The notes beneath the pieces are model-generated. The model was not told the DNA's origin and made no database searches. It was given only the letters and a program-made list of their open reading frames with translations. The position numbers and the translations under genes were made by a program. Source: Pseudomonas paraglycinae (lineage in GTDB: Bacteria > Pseudomonadota > Gammaproteobacteria > Pseudomonadales > Pseudomonadaceae). From it: a stretch of 64,000 nucleotides of DNA. The stretch's first letter is position 1; each line of letters begins with the position of its first letter. Below, one piece after another: positions 16,201-24,985 of the stretch. Location: the NCBI RefSeq assembly GCF_021601625.1, contig NZ_BQHR01000023.1, forward strand, positions 1 through 64,000. Reading direction: 5' to 3'.

Positions 16201-18360
16201 CTATTTTTCAGTCTCCACTCCACCGCCCGCCGTGATCACCTGCACATTCATCCTCGGCGTCGCCAGGTCCAGCCCGGCCTCGTCCAGATGCCGTTTCAGC
16301 GACAAATTGAACGCCCGTGAAACCTCCCACTGTTTGATCGGTGCGGTCTTGAACCTTGCGCGCAATATCGCGTTGCCGGATTCAAAGCTTTCCACGCCCT
16401 GAAATTCCAGTGGCGACCAGATGTTGCGTCGCTGCAGTGGGTCGGTGCGCATTTTCTGGCCGACGTCGCGCATCAGTTTGATGGCTTCGTCGATGCTCAT
16501 GTTGAAGGGCACCGCCACGCGGAAAATCGCGTAGCCGAATTCGCGGGAGTAGTTTTTGATGCTTTTGATTTCGCTGAACGGGATGGTGTGGACGATGCCG
16601 TCGATGTCCCGCAGGCGTACGGTGCGGATGGTCAGGCCTTCGACGGTGCCCAGGTGGCCGCCGACGTCGACGTAGTCATCGATGGCCAGAGAGTCTTCGA
16701 TGATGATGAACAGGCCGGTGATCAGGTCGGCTACGAGCGACTGGGCGCCGAAGCCGATGGCCAGGCCGATCACGCCGGCACCGGCCAGCAGGGGCGTGAC
16801 GTTCATGCCCATGTTCGCCAGCGCGACGATCAGGGCGATGATGAAGATCGCCACGAACAGCACGTTGCGGATCAGCGGCATCATGGTTTGCGCGCGGGCG
16901 TTGGCCAGGCCTTTGCGAGAGCGGGTGAGGGCGTGGTGCACGGCGGTGTCGCTGAGGATCCAGATCAGCCAGGCGAAGATCAGCGTGCCGATCAAACTGA
17001 ACAGTTTGACGCTGACGTCGTGGCCTTCGCCTTCGGTGAAGCCGATCAGCGACATGCCCCACACCCGCAGGCCGAGTTCGATGAAGGCCAGCCACACCAG
17101 CAAATGGGCGAGGGTGTAGAAGAAGCTTTTCAGGCGCTCGGAATACAGCGCGTGGCGTTTCGGCCCGCGTTGGGGTTTGAGGGCGTGGCGGCGGACGAGG
17201 CCGTTGATGACCATGCACAACACCAGCAGCACGGTGCAGATCAGCGACTGGCGCAAGGCGGTGCTGGTGTCGCCGGCGGAGACGAAGGTGGCGAACAGCG
17301 AAATACCCACCAGCACCAGCGCCGGGACGTACCAGAAGGTGCCGAGGATTTCGATGGTGTCGCTGAGGGCGCGGCGGGTCAGGCGGCGGGACAGGGGCTG
17401 GTTGCGGATCAGGTGGGCGATCGGTCGGCGGAAGCGCAGGATGAACAGGCCGGTCGACAGCGCCGCGAGGACATTGGCGACGGTGGCGGCGGTGTGGGCC
17501 AGGTGCACACCAAGGCCGGCCACCAGGCGCGGATCGCTCAGGGCTTCACCGAACGCGGCGAAGCTGCCGATCAGCCACAACGGCCGAAAGGCCTGGTGAC
17601 GCAGGATGTACAGCGCGCGGTGCCGGTGCGGACCGTCGAGTACGGAGAAGGCGATCACGCAGATGGCCGAGAAACAGGTGCCGACCACCAGTGCGTAAGC
17701 CAGCACCATCGCCAGGCTTTTGCCCAGTGACGAGGGTAGTGCGTAGCTCATGTAGACCGTGATCACCAACGCGATCAGCCAGGGCCCGAGCTTGCGCAGG
17801 GCGAAGCGCAGCATGTCGAGGGCCCGGGGGTTTTGCGGCAGTTCTTCGGTCAGGCCGAAGCGCATGCGTACCCGGTGGCCGAGCCAGATCAGCGCGGCGG
17901 CGAGCAGGCTCCAGACCGCGAGGATCACGGCGAAGGCGAAGATGATCGGCAGCCATTCGCTGGCCGGCAGCATCAGGCCTTTAAGCTCGTCCTGGGCCAT
18001 GTCGAATTCGGTGGACCAGCGATTGAGCGGGCTGTCGGCGCCGGTGAACTGTTTTTCGAAAGTGGCGAGGGTGCCGCCGATCAGTCCCAGCACACCTTCT
18101 TCGGGGCTGGCCTGGGCTTTTTTCGTGGCGTCGCGCAGTTTTTTCAGGTCGGTCAGCAACTGGGCGCGTTGCTTGTCGTTTTCCAGCGACTTGATGACTT
18201 CGTCCAGCGACTGGCCGAGCGGTTCCTGAGCCTCGGGCTGGGCCTTGCCGGAACCCGTGAGCAGTCCCGGCAGACCGGCAGCGTCGGCGGGCGCCGGCGA
18301 CATCAGGGTCATCAGGCAGACGAGAAACAGGCAGGGCAGGGCAAAAAGACGAGCGAACAC
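16201..18360 (-). CDS. Mechanosensitive ion channel, MscS family (YbiO-like)
   Basis: A 719-residue inner-membrane channel that opens under membrane tension in hypo-osmotic shock. It starts with a signal-like segment (MFARLFALPCLFLVCLMTLM), then a periplasmic helical region (about 30-140) and about ten membrane segments. The MscS core follows: pore helix GAGVIGLAIGFGAQSLVADLITGLFIIIEDSLAIDDYV, then the beta domain (VGGHLGTVEGLTIRTVRLRD) and the cytoplasmic alpha-beta domain. Length and layout are like the large MscS paralogue YbiO. It is convergent with the pyocin unit and about 80 bases from a small membrane protein gene on the same strand. Confidence 0.88.
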   Translation of the reverse strand: MFARLFALPCLFLVCLMTLMSPAPADAAGLPGLLTGSGKAQPEAQEPLGQSLDEVIKSLENDKQRAQLLTDLKKLRDATKKAQASPEEGVLGLIGGTLATFEKQFTGADSPLNRWSTEFDMAQDELKGLMLPASEWLPIIFAFAVILAVWSLLAAALIWLGHRVRMRFGLTEELPQNPRALDMLRFALRKLGPWLIALVITVYMSYALPSSLGKSLAMVLAYALVVGTCFSAICVIAFSVLDGPHRHRALYILRHQAFRPLWLIGSFAAFGEALSDPRLVAGLGVHLAHTAATVANVLAALSTGLFILRFRRPIAHLIRNQPLSRRLTRRALSDTIEILGTFWYVPALVLVGISLFATFVSAGDTSTALRQSLICTVLLVLCMVINGLVRRHALKPQRGPKRHALYSERLKSFFYTLAHLLVWLAFIELGLRVWGMSLIGFTEGEGHDVSVKLFSLIGTLIFAWLIWILSDTAVHHALTRSRKGLANARAQTMMPLIRNVLFVAIFIIALIVALANMGMNVTPLLAGAGVIGLAIGFGAQSLVADLITGLFIIIEDSLAIDDYVDVGGHLGTVEGLTIRTVRLRDIDGIVHTIPFSEIKSIKNYSREFGYAIFRVAVPFNMSIDEAIKLMRDVGQKMRTDPLQRRNIWSPLEFQGVESFESGNAILRARFKTAPIKQWEVSRAFNLSLKRHLDEAGLDLATPRMNVQVITAGGGVETEK

Positions 18361-18436
18361 TAGGCGGTCAACCTCGCAAGGGGCGGATCGGGCGAGTGTA
18401 CGAGCCCGCCAGATTCAATGCGAGCCGGGCGCGGAT

Positions 18437-18613
18437 TTATTCGTTAAGTTTGGCGAGGATCTTGTAGACCACGGTGGCCAGGATCATCAGCATGCCGATC
18501 CACATGGCGAAGACACCGGCGTTCTTGTCACGGAAGTTGAAGCCGATGGCCAGCAGAATCATTCCGCACAGGATGGGAATGAGCATGGAGTGGAACGCAG
18601 ACATCGAGATCAT
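18437..18613 (-). CDS. Small hydrophobic membrane protein of unknown function
   Basis: A 58-residue frame starts at ATG 18613 and stops at TAA 18437-18439. It reads MISMSAFHSMLIPILCGMIL... and ends VVYKILAKLNE. Two hydrophobic segments (about 10-24 and 34-50) are separated by the charged loop NFRDKNAG, giving a helical hairpin. An alternative ATG at 18604 would give 55 residues. AAGG lies about 10 bases before the first ATG. Its position upstream of the MscS gene on the same strand may mean co-transcription. Function unknown. Confidence 0.6.
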   Translation of the reverse strand: MISMSAFHSMLIPILCGMILLAIGFNFRDKNAGVFAMWIGMLMILATVVYKILAKLNE

Positions 18614-18745
18614 GGCGACAGCCTTGTCGAAGGGAATGATTCAAGTCTAGGTGGGTTTTCGATGGACGGTGCTGATGTGTATCAGAAATGAGCCGGTTTT
18701 ACGGGCCGGGGGATCGCAGCTCCACGCTGCGATCCCGGCTGCTTG

Positions 18746-20035
18746 CTACGGCAATTCGCGACTGGCGTAGAACGCGCTCAGCACTTTGACCAGGTGGGCC
18801 AGGTCATGGCTGCCGCACAGTTCGCGGATCGAGTGCATGGCGAAGGTCGGCAGGCCGATGTCGACGGTGCGCACGCCCAGGTGGCTGGCGGTGATCGGGC
18901 CGATGGTCGAGCCGCAGCCCATGTCGCTGCGCACCACGAAGCTTTGCACCGGCACTTCTTCGGCCATGCACAGATGGCGGAAGAAACCGGCGGTTTCGCT
19001 GTTGGTGGCGTAGCGCTGGTTGCTGTTGACCTTGATCACCGGGCCGGCGTTGAGTTTCGGGCCGTGGTTGGCGTCGTGCTTCTCGGCGTAGTTCGGGTGC
19101 ACGCCGTGGGCGTTGTCGGCCGAAACCAGCAGGGATTTCTGGATGGTGCGTACGAATTCGTCACCTTCCGGCAGCAGACGGCGCAGGGTCTGTTCCAGCA
19201 TCGGGCCGTCGGCGCCACACGCCGAGCAGGAGCCGACTTCTTCGTGGTCGTTGCACACCAGCACGCAGGTTTCTTCGGTGTCGGTGGTCAGCAAGGCTTG
19301 CAGGCCGGCGTAGCACGACAGCAGGTTATCGAGGCGTGCGCCGGCGATGAAGTCGCCATGCAGGCCGATGACCGCAGCGCTCTGGGTATCGTAGAAACTC
19401 AGCTCGTAATCGAGCACCACGTCGGCGTTGAGGCCGTGTTCGCGAGCCAGTTGATCGGTGAGTACCGCGCGGAAGTCCACGCGCTCGTCACCGGCGAACT
19501 GCGCGAGAATCGGCGGCAGTTCGGTCTGGGCGTTGATGGCCCAGCCTTGGTTGGCTTCACGATTGAGGTGGATGGCCAGGTTGGGAATGATCGCGATCGG
19601 GGCCTTGAAGTCGATCAGCTGGCTCTCGACTTTGCCGTCGCGGCGGAAGGTGACGCGGCCGGCTAGCGACAGGTCGCGGTCGAACCACGGCGCCAACAGC
19701 GCGCCGCCGTAGACTTCGACACCGAGCTGCCAGAAGCCCTGGCGTTGCAGTTCAGGTTGTGGCTTGACCCGCAGGCACGGGCTATCGGTGTGGGCGCCGA
19801 CCAGACGGATGCCGTCGTGCAGCGGCGAGTTGCGGCCCATCTTGATCGCGACAATCGAGGAATCGTTACGGGTGACGTAGTAACGACCATTGGCTTCGGT
19901 GTGCCAGGTTTCGCGCTCGTCGAGGCGCACATAACCGGCGGCCTCCAGGCGTTGAACAAGGCTGGCGGTGGCGTGGAACGGGGTAGGGGAGGCCTTGAGG
20001 AAGTCGATCAGGCCTTGGTTCAACTCTTCGCGCAT
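18746..20035 (-). CDS. apeB: M18 family zinc aminopeptidase
   Basis: A 429-residue cytoplasmic aminopeptidase of the aspartyl-aminopeptidase family, with a two-zinc site. Visible motifs are [14 protein letters not shown] (first ligand His-x-Asp), NDHEEVGS (bridging Asp/catalytic Glu pair) and [12 protein letters not shown] (C-terminal ligand region, with AMHSIRE carrying the last His). Length matches the bacterial M18 family (about 430). In Pseudomonas this gene lies near rluA and minCDE, as here. Confidence 0.92.
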   Translation of the reverse strand: MREELNQGLIDFLKASPTPFHATASLVQRLEAAGYVRLDERETWHTEANGRYYVTRNDSSIVAIKMGRNSPLHDGIRLVGAHTDSPCLRVKPQPELQRQGFWQLGVEVYGGALLAPWFDRDLSLAGRVTFRRDGKVESQLIDFKAPIAIIPNLAIHLNREANQGWAINAQTELPPILAQFAGDERVDFRAVLTDQLAREHGLNADVVLDYELSFYDTQSAAVIGLHGDFIAGARLDNLLSCYAGLQALLTTDTEETCVLVCNDHEEVGSCSACGADGPMLEQTLRRLLPEGDEFVRTIQKSLLVSADNAHGVHPNYAEKHDANHGPKLNAGPVIKVNSNQRYATNSETAGFFRHLCMAEEVPVQSFVVRSDMGCGSTIGPITASHLGVRTVDIGLPTFAMHSIRELCGSHDLAHLVKVLSAFYASRELP

Positions 20036-20204
20036 AAGAAGCTCCAGACAGCAATGGGCGGGAGTTTAACGCATCACTCCGCCCCATTGGGACGTGGTTG
20101 CGCGGGTATTGTCAGGAGTGATGACCGATGCGCTTGTGCCCCACCCTTCATGACGGCCGATTTGCTGGTCACACACATGCTTCAAGGTGTTGCCTGGCAG
20201 GGTC

Positions 20205-21047
20205 TCAACCGGTGATCAGTCTGCCATTGAGGAAGACTTCACGGCGTTGCTTGCGACCGATGTCTTCATGCTTGCTCGACTGATAGACCGCTTCGAACTT
20301 GTCTCGAGATAAATCGGGCAGCGCACTGAGGTATTGATCGACCAGTTGATCGTAGGCGGCTTCGGTAATGAATTTGTAGACTTCCCGACGATAGAAAAAG
20401 CCCAGTTGAAAACCGAGTGTTTCACTCAAGTGCGCGGTCGGGCCGGCGAAGCAGTTTTCAAAGTCGATGGCTTTCAGTGGTCTGTGCGTTTGCTCGGGCA
20501 CCATGATGTTGCCCACCCAGAAATCCATGTGAGTGATGTTTTTGCTGGCCAGCGAGCTGAGCAGTTGAAACGCGTCGAGGATGAAAGCTTCGATGTTCTG
20601 GGGATTGCGTCTGATGCACTGAGCGCCATCAATATGGCCTTCGAGCAGGTGTGTCAGAAGGAAAAATTCCTCGGTCAGGCCAAGCCTGCTGCGGGTATAG
20701 CCATAGCCCTTCAATGGCGGCATATCCACGCCCCGGCGCTGAGCTTCGAGGGAGTTCATCAACTCTTCGAGCGGCCAGTCGAAGCGCCCGTTGCGTTGCG
20801 GTTTGTTCAGGCTCACCCGCACCTTTGCCTTGAAAGTGTCCAATGGCTGGACCTTGGCAAAGAGCGGGGTTTCACACGAGGACAGCGGTGCGCTGGCCCG
20901 GGTCAGTTTGCGCGCGCGACGTTTTTTTATCAGCTGCTCGAGGGCCTCGCGCGCCGGGATGCTGGGTGGTTCGCTCAGGTGCAGGGTAGTGTTACCGAAT
21001 GCATAGATGATTGGATATTCGGATTGGAGCGTTTTACTGCATAACAC
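20205..21047 (-). CDS. Putative LPS-core/Kdo kinase-like protein
   Basis: A 280-residue protein with a protein-kinase-like catalytic loop, ITHMDFWVGNIMV (Asp and Asn in HxDxxxxN), followed by the metal-binding AIDFENC in the DFG position. The upstream part holds a likely ATP-binding Lys (FAKVQP or KAKVRV) and the segment RFDWPLEELMNSLEAQRRGV seen in lipopolysaccharide-kinase (WaaP/KdkA-type) proteins. It starts with GTG at 21047 after AGGAGG. No LPS-core genes are adjacent, so the substrate is uncertain; it could also be another small-molecule kinase. It is a single gene between apeB and rluA. Confidence 0.65.
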   Translation of the reverse strand: MLCSKTLQSEYPIIYAFGNTTLHLSEPPSIPAREALEQLIKKRRARKLTRASAPLSSCETPLFAKVQPLDTFKAKVRVSLNKPQRNGRFDWPLEELMNSLEAQRRGVDMPPLKGYGYTRSRLGLTEEFFLLTHLLEGHIDGAQCIRRNPQNIEAFILDAFQLLSSLASKNITHMDFWVGNIMVPEQTHRPLKAIDFENCFAGPTAHLSETLGFQLGFFYRREVYKFITEAAYDQLVDQYLSALPDLSRDKFEAVYQSSKHEDIGRKQRREVFLNGRLITG

Positions 21048-21153
21048 GGGAAAAGGCCTCCTGCCTGATGTCGAGGTGCCAAAATTTATAATTGATTACA
21101 ATTTTATGACAGTTCTTTACGTCAATCTATTGCCGGTGGGATTTTGACAGGAC

Positions 21154-21183
21154 AAAAAAAAGCCCTTCATCAGGAAGGGCTTT
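21154..21183 (-). terminator. Terminator of rluA
   Basis: AGCCCTTC and GAAGGGCT form an 8-bp stem with a 5-base loop, followed on the minus strand by a run of seven or eight T. It lies 17 bases after the rluA stop. Confidence 0.85.
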
Positions 21184-21199
21184 CAGAGGCAGACGCGAT

Positions 21200-21835
21200 T
21201 CAGAAGGGTGCCGGGCATTCGAAGCGCAAACGCTCGCCGCTTTGCGGATGAGTGAAGCTGAGCATGCTCGCGTGCAGGCACAGGCGGGGCCACGCCGCCA
21301 AGGCTTGCTCGTGGGCGTAGAGGCCGTCACCGAGTAACGGGTGACCGATCGATAGCATGTGCACGCGCAACTGGTGCGAACGCCCGGTGATCGGCGTGAG
21401 CTCGACACGACACCAGTCGCCACAACGCTCCAGCACGCGCCAGAAGGTCAGGGCGTGCTTGCCGAGTTCGTGATCGACCACGTGGCGCGGTTTGGTCGGC
21501 GGGTCGTAGCGCAATGGCAGGTCGATGCTGCCGCTGTCCAGTTCCGGCTGACCCCAGCAGAGCGCAGTGTAGGCTTTCTCTGTTTCACGATCGTGAAACT
21601 GGCGCGACAGTTCGCGGTGGGTATCGGCGTCACGTGCGAGCAGAATGATCCCCGAGGTTTCCCAGTCCAGGCGATGGACGATACGCGCTTCCGGGTAGCC
21701 GTTTTCCTGCAGGCGGGTGATCAGGCAGTCCTTGTTGTCGTCGGCCCGGCCAGGGACGGAGAGCAACAGGGTGGGTTTGTTCACCACCAGTACGGCGGCG
21801 TCCTGATGAATGATTTGGACGTTGGACAACGGCAT
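21200..21835 (-). CDS. rluA: Pseudouridine synthase RluA (23S rRNA and tRNA)
   Basis: A 211-residue enzyme that isomerises uridine to pseudouridine; RluA acts on U746 of 23S rRNA and U32 of several tRNAs. The catalytic motif is IVHRLDWETSG with the conserved Asp (HRLD, about residue 54-57), and the C-terminal motif is TGRSHQLRVHMLSIGHPLLGD. It lacks an S4 domain, and its short length (about 210) fits RluA rather than RluC or RluD. It lies downstream of minE, as in P. aeruginosa. The neighbouring hairpin at 21861 suggests it has its own transcript. Confidence 0.9.
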   Translation of the reverse strand: MPLSNVQIIHQDAAVLVVNKPTLLLSVPGRADDNKDCLITRLQENGYPEARIVHRLDWETSGIILLARDADTHRELSRQFHDRETEKAYTALCWGQPELDSGSIDLPLRYDPPTKPRHVVDHELGKHALTFWRVLERCGDWCRVELTPITGRSHQLRVHMLSIGHPLLGDGLYAHEQALAAWPRLCLHASMLSFTHPQSGERLRFECPAPF

Positions 21836-21860
21836 TAAAACAGCCTCGTAACAAATGCCA

Positions 21861-21908
21861 ACGGCGGCTCAGGGCCCCTCCGGTGTCGGAAGGGCCCTGA
21901 GCCGCCGT
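21861..21908. terminator. Perfect 17-bp hairpin between minE and rluA
   Basis: ACGGCGGCTCAGGGCCC and GGGCCCTGAGCCGCCGT are exactly complementary; the loop contains a further TCCG/CGGA stem. It lies 19 bases after the minE stop and 26 bases before the rluA ATG. It is a strong transcript-ending or mRNA-stabilising structure, but it lacks a long T run. Confidence 0.65.
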
Positions 21909-21926
21909 CGTTCCTGCCGGATCGAC

Positions 21927-22181
21927 TCAGCGATCTGGCAGGGTGATGTTGAGTTCCAGAATCGAGCAGCTGCCCTGGCTCTCCAGTGCCACGTGTACGT
22001 CGTCGTTGCCGATGTTGACGTATTTGCGGATCACTTCCACCAGTTCCTTCTGCAAGGATGGCAGGTAGTCAGGGGTGCTGCGCTGGCCACGTTCATGCGC
22101 CACGATGATCTGTAGACGCTCTTTCGCGACCGAGGCGGTACTTGGCTTTTTGTTGGCACGAAAGAAGTCAAAAAGGTTCAT
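21927..22181 (-). CDS. minE: Cell division topological factor MinE
   Basis: This 84-residue protein stimulates the MinD ATPase and drives pole-to-pole oscillation, so that the septum forms at midcell. It has the N-terminal [31 protein letters not shown], which is the membrane-binding and MinD-binding part, and a C-terminal topological-specificity domain (residues 35-84, [17 protein letters not shown]). Its ATG overlaps the minD stop (TAATG) behind a GGAGG ribosome site, so it is coupled to minD. Confidence 0.97.
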   Translation of the reverse strand: MNLFDFFRANKKPSTASVAKERLQIIVAHERGQRSTPDYLPSLQKELVEVIRKYVNIGNDDVHVALESQGSCSILELNITLPDR

Positions 22182-22993
22182 TACCTACCTCCAAACAGAC
22201 GCTCGAAGAATCCCTTCTTCTCGACATTCAGGAACCGGTGTTCTTTTTCCTTGCCCAGCAGGCGATCAACGGTATCGCTGTAGGCCTGGCCGGCGTCGCT
22301 CTGATCATCGAGGATCACAGGTACGCCCTGGTTGGAGGCCTTGAGTACGGCCTGGGATTCCGGAATGACGCCCAACAGGCGTACGGCGAGGATTTCCTTG
22401 ACGTCTTCGACGCCGAGCATTTCGCCTTTTTCGACGCGCTCCGGGTGGTAGCGGGTGATCAGCAGGTGTTCCTGGATCGGCTCTTCGCCACGTTCGGCGC
22501 GACGGGACTTGCTGGCCAGCAGGCCGAGCATGCGGTCCGAGTCACGTACCGATGACACTTCCGGGTTGGTCACGACGATCGCTTCGTCAGCGAAGTACAT
22601 GGCCAGGTGGGCGCCTTTCTCGATGCCGGCAGGGGAGTCGCAGACCACGAACTCGAATTGTTCCTTGAGCTCCATCAGGACTTTTTCCACGCCTTCGACG
22701 GTCAGTGCGTCTTTGTCGCGGGTCTGGCTGGCGGCCAGCACATAGAGGTTTTCCAGGCGCTTGTCTTTGATCAGGGCCTGTTGCAGGTTGGCTTCGCCGT
22801 TCACGACGTTGACGAAGTCATACACCACGCGGCGCTCGCAACCCATGATCAGGTCAAGGTTACGCAAGCCCACGTCGAAGTCGACGATCACTGTTTTGTG
22901 GCCGCGCAGAGCGAGGCCGGTACCGATAGCGGCGCTGGTGGTGGTCTTACCCACACCACCCTTGCCGGATGTAACCACGAGAATCTTGGCCAA
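22181..22993 (-). CDS. minD: Septum site-determining ATPase MinD
   Basis: This 270-residue membrane-associated ATPase recruits MinC to the poles. It has the deviant Walker A motif [15 protein letters not shown] (residues 7-21), the switch I/II region [11 protein letters not shown], and [11 protein letters not shown]. The C-terminal amphipathic helix ([12 protein letters not shown]) inserts in the inner membrane. Middle gene of minC-minD-minE on the minus strand, with 169 bases between minC and minD that may hold a separate promoter. Confidence 0.97.
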   Translation of the reverse strand: MAKILVVTSGKGGVGKTTTSAAIGTGLALRGHKTVIVDFDVGLRNLDLIMGCERRVVYDFVNVVNGEANLQQALIKDKRLENLYVLAASQTRDKDALTVEGVEKVLMELKEQFEFVVCDSPAGIEKGAHLAMYFADEAIVVTNPEVSSVRDSDRMLGLLASKSRRAERGEEPIQEHLLITRYHPERVEKGEMLGVEDVKEILAVRLLGVIPESQAVLKASNQGVPVILDDQSDAGQAYSDTVDRLLGKEKEHRFLNVEKKGFFERLFGGR

Positions 22994-23162
22994 GGTGTTT
23001 CACCCCTAAGGAAGAAGGACTGTTCAGCCCCTGAAAAACATCTCTAGAAAACTACTGCAGTCGGACAGCCTTGGCTGGAATTCGGCTTTTGGCCTTTTTC
23101 CTACTTCGTTTGAGCCGTTTTCGCTACGTTTTAGAGATGCTTGGAAAATGCGGCAGTATCCG

Positions 23163-23900
23163 TTAAAGCCGAATGATGTTCAACACGTCGCCCGACAGGC
23201 TGACCTGTACGCCCGAGCCCCACATCGGATCGCGACGCAGGTCCTCGGAAACCTTGTAATGGCCTGCGATGGAGATCAGTTCAGCGCTCAATTGCTGACA
23301 GAAGATCCGCGCCTTGGTGTCGCCCTTGACCCCGGCCAGCGCACGACCGCGCATCGGGCCGTATACATGGATGTTGCCATCGGCGAGAAGTTCCGCCCCC
23401 GGGCTGACCGAGGAAACCACGACCAGATCGCCACCTTGTGCATATATCTGTTGGCCACCACGTACTGGCGTGGTGATGACGCGGGTCGGTTTGACGGCTG
23501 GCTCCGGTGGTTTTTCCGGCTTCTTCGGTGCGACGGGTTCGGCGCTTTCCAGCGGTCGTTCGCGGGCGCCGGACGGCGGTAGCACCGGGATGTCGATGGC
23601 GATGGCGGCGGCGATGTCTTCGATGCGGCTGGCGCGGATCGCCAGGGTGCGCAGGCCGTGCTGGCGGCACACGCGCATCAGGCCCGGCAGGTCGACGGCG
23701 CCTTCGCTTGGCGGCAGTTTGTCCAGCGCCAGAACCAGCGGCGCGTTGCTGAAGAAATTCGGTGCCTGGGCGACTTTGGCGGCCAGTTGCCGATCGAGGC
23801 TGTCCAGGTTATTGCGGGACAGCTCCAGCACCGTAATGGCGAGCATGCTGCCCTTCAGCTGGAACACGGGATCTTGGTCTAGCGGTTCGGTTTGGCTCAT
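23163..23900 (-). CDS. minC: Septum site-determining protein MinC
   Basis: A 245-residue inhibitor of FtsZ polymerisation. The N-terminal FtsZ-binding domain (about 1-115, [15 protein letters not shown] start) is followed by a Pro-rich linker and the C-terminal beta-helix MinC domain ([42 protein letters not shown]), which dimerises and binds MinD. The frame is open 22 codons further upstream; ATG 23900 ([10 protein letters not shown]) is chosen because the domain begins right after it. It is divergent from lpxL. Confidence 0.93.
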   Translation of the reverse strand: MSQTEPLDQDPVFQLKGSMLAITVLELSRNNLDSLDRQLAAKVAQAPNFFSNAPLVLALDKLPPSEGAVDLPGLMRVCRQHGLRTLAIRASRIEDIAAAIAIDIPVLPPSGARERPLESAEPVAPKKPEKPPEPAVKPTRVITTPVRGGQQIYAQGGDLVVVSSVSPGAELLADGNIHVYGPMRGRALAGVKGDTKARIFCQQLSAELISIAGHYKVSEDLRRDPMWGSGVQVSLSGDVLNIIRL

Positions 23901-24017
23901 GTCGGCATACAACGGCTTGTCACTAAAAGTGCCGAGACTTATAACGAGAACGCCCGCAGGCCGCAAGCCGGGTCGAACGATGTAGAATGCGCGGCCACTG
24001 TATTTACGGAAGCTTTA

Positions 24018-24950
24018 ATGGATCGCCCGCGTTTTCGAAAAGCATTTCTTGCCCCACGCTTCTGGCCGCTCTGGTGCGGCCTCGGGCTGTTGTGGCTGAT
24101 CGTGCAGCTGCCGTATCCAGCCTTGCTGGCCATCGGTCGTTTTCTTGGTGCCCTGATGTATCGCTTCGCCGGCGACCGGCGGCGCATTGCCAAGCGCAAT
24201 CTGGAACTGTGTTTCCCGGAAAAGTCCGCCGCCGAACGCAAGCGTCTGCTCAAGGAAAACTTCGCGTCCACCGGCATCGCCTTCTTTGAAATGGCGATGA
24301 GCTGGTGGTGGTCGCGTCAGCGCCTGGCGAAACTGGCTCATGTCGAAGGTCTTGAGCACCTGCAAAAGGCCCAGCGCGAAGGCAAGGGCGTGATTCTGAT
24401 GGCGGTGCATTTCACCACCCTGGAAATCGGCGCAGCGCTGCTCGGCCAGCAACACACCATCGACGGCATGTACCGCGAACACAAGAACCCGTTGTTCGAC
24501 TTCGTCCAGCGTCAGGGCCGCGAGCGGCACAACCTCGATTCGCTGGCGGTGGAACGTGACGACGTGCGCGGCATGCTCAAGCTGCTGCGCGCGGGCCGGG
24601 CGATCTGGTACGCACCGGATCAGGACTACGGCGCCAAGCAAAGCATTTTCGTGCCGCTGTTCGGGATTCAGGCCGCGACGGTCACCGCCACCAGCAAGTT
24701 CGCCCGGTTGGGCAAGGCACTGGTGGTGCCGTTCACTCAGGAGCGTCTGGCCGACGGCAGCGGTTATCGTCTGGTGATTCATCCGCCGCTGGAAGGTTTC
24801 CCGGGCGAGACCGAAGAGGAAGATTGCATCCGCATCAATCAGTGGGTCGAAGGCGTGTTGCGTGAGTGCCCCGAGCAATACCTGTGGGCACACCGGCGCT
24901 TCAAGAGCCGGCCACCGGGTGAGCCGAAGCTGTACGCCAAACGCGGTTGA
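24018..24950 (+). CDS. lpxL: Lipid A biosynthesis lauroyl acyltransferase (LpxL/HtrB)
   Basis: A 310-residue inner-membrane late acyltransferase that adds a secondary acyl chain to Kdo-lipid A or its precursor. It has an N-terminal membrane anchor (LWCGLGLLWLIVQLPYPALL) and the catalytic HX4E motif HFTTLE (H131, E136). The family blocks DGMYREHKNPLFD, WYAPDQDYG, FVPLFGIQAATVT and QYLWAHRRFK are all present. ATG 24018 gives the normal family length (about 310); the longer upstream frame has no support. The patatin gene follows after 35 bases. Confidence 0.93.
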   Translation: MDRPRFRKAFLAPRFWPLWCGLGLLWLIVQLPYPALLAIGRFLGALMYRFAGDRRRIAKRNLELCFPEKSAAERKRLLKENFASTGIAFFEMAMSWWWSRQRLAKLAHVEGLEHLQKAQREGKGVILMAVHFTTLEIGAALLGQQHTIDGMYREHKNPLFDFVQRQGRERHNLDSLAVERDDVRGMLKLLRAGRAIWYAPDQDYGAKQSIFVPLFGIQAATVTATSKFARLGKALVVPFTQERLADGSGYRLVIHPPLEGFPGETEEEDCIRINQWVEGVLRECPEQYLWAHRRFKSRPPGEPKLYAKRG

Positions 24951-24985
24951 TTGACCCATCCCCATAAGCACCACGGAGCGTTGCG

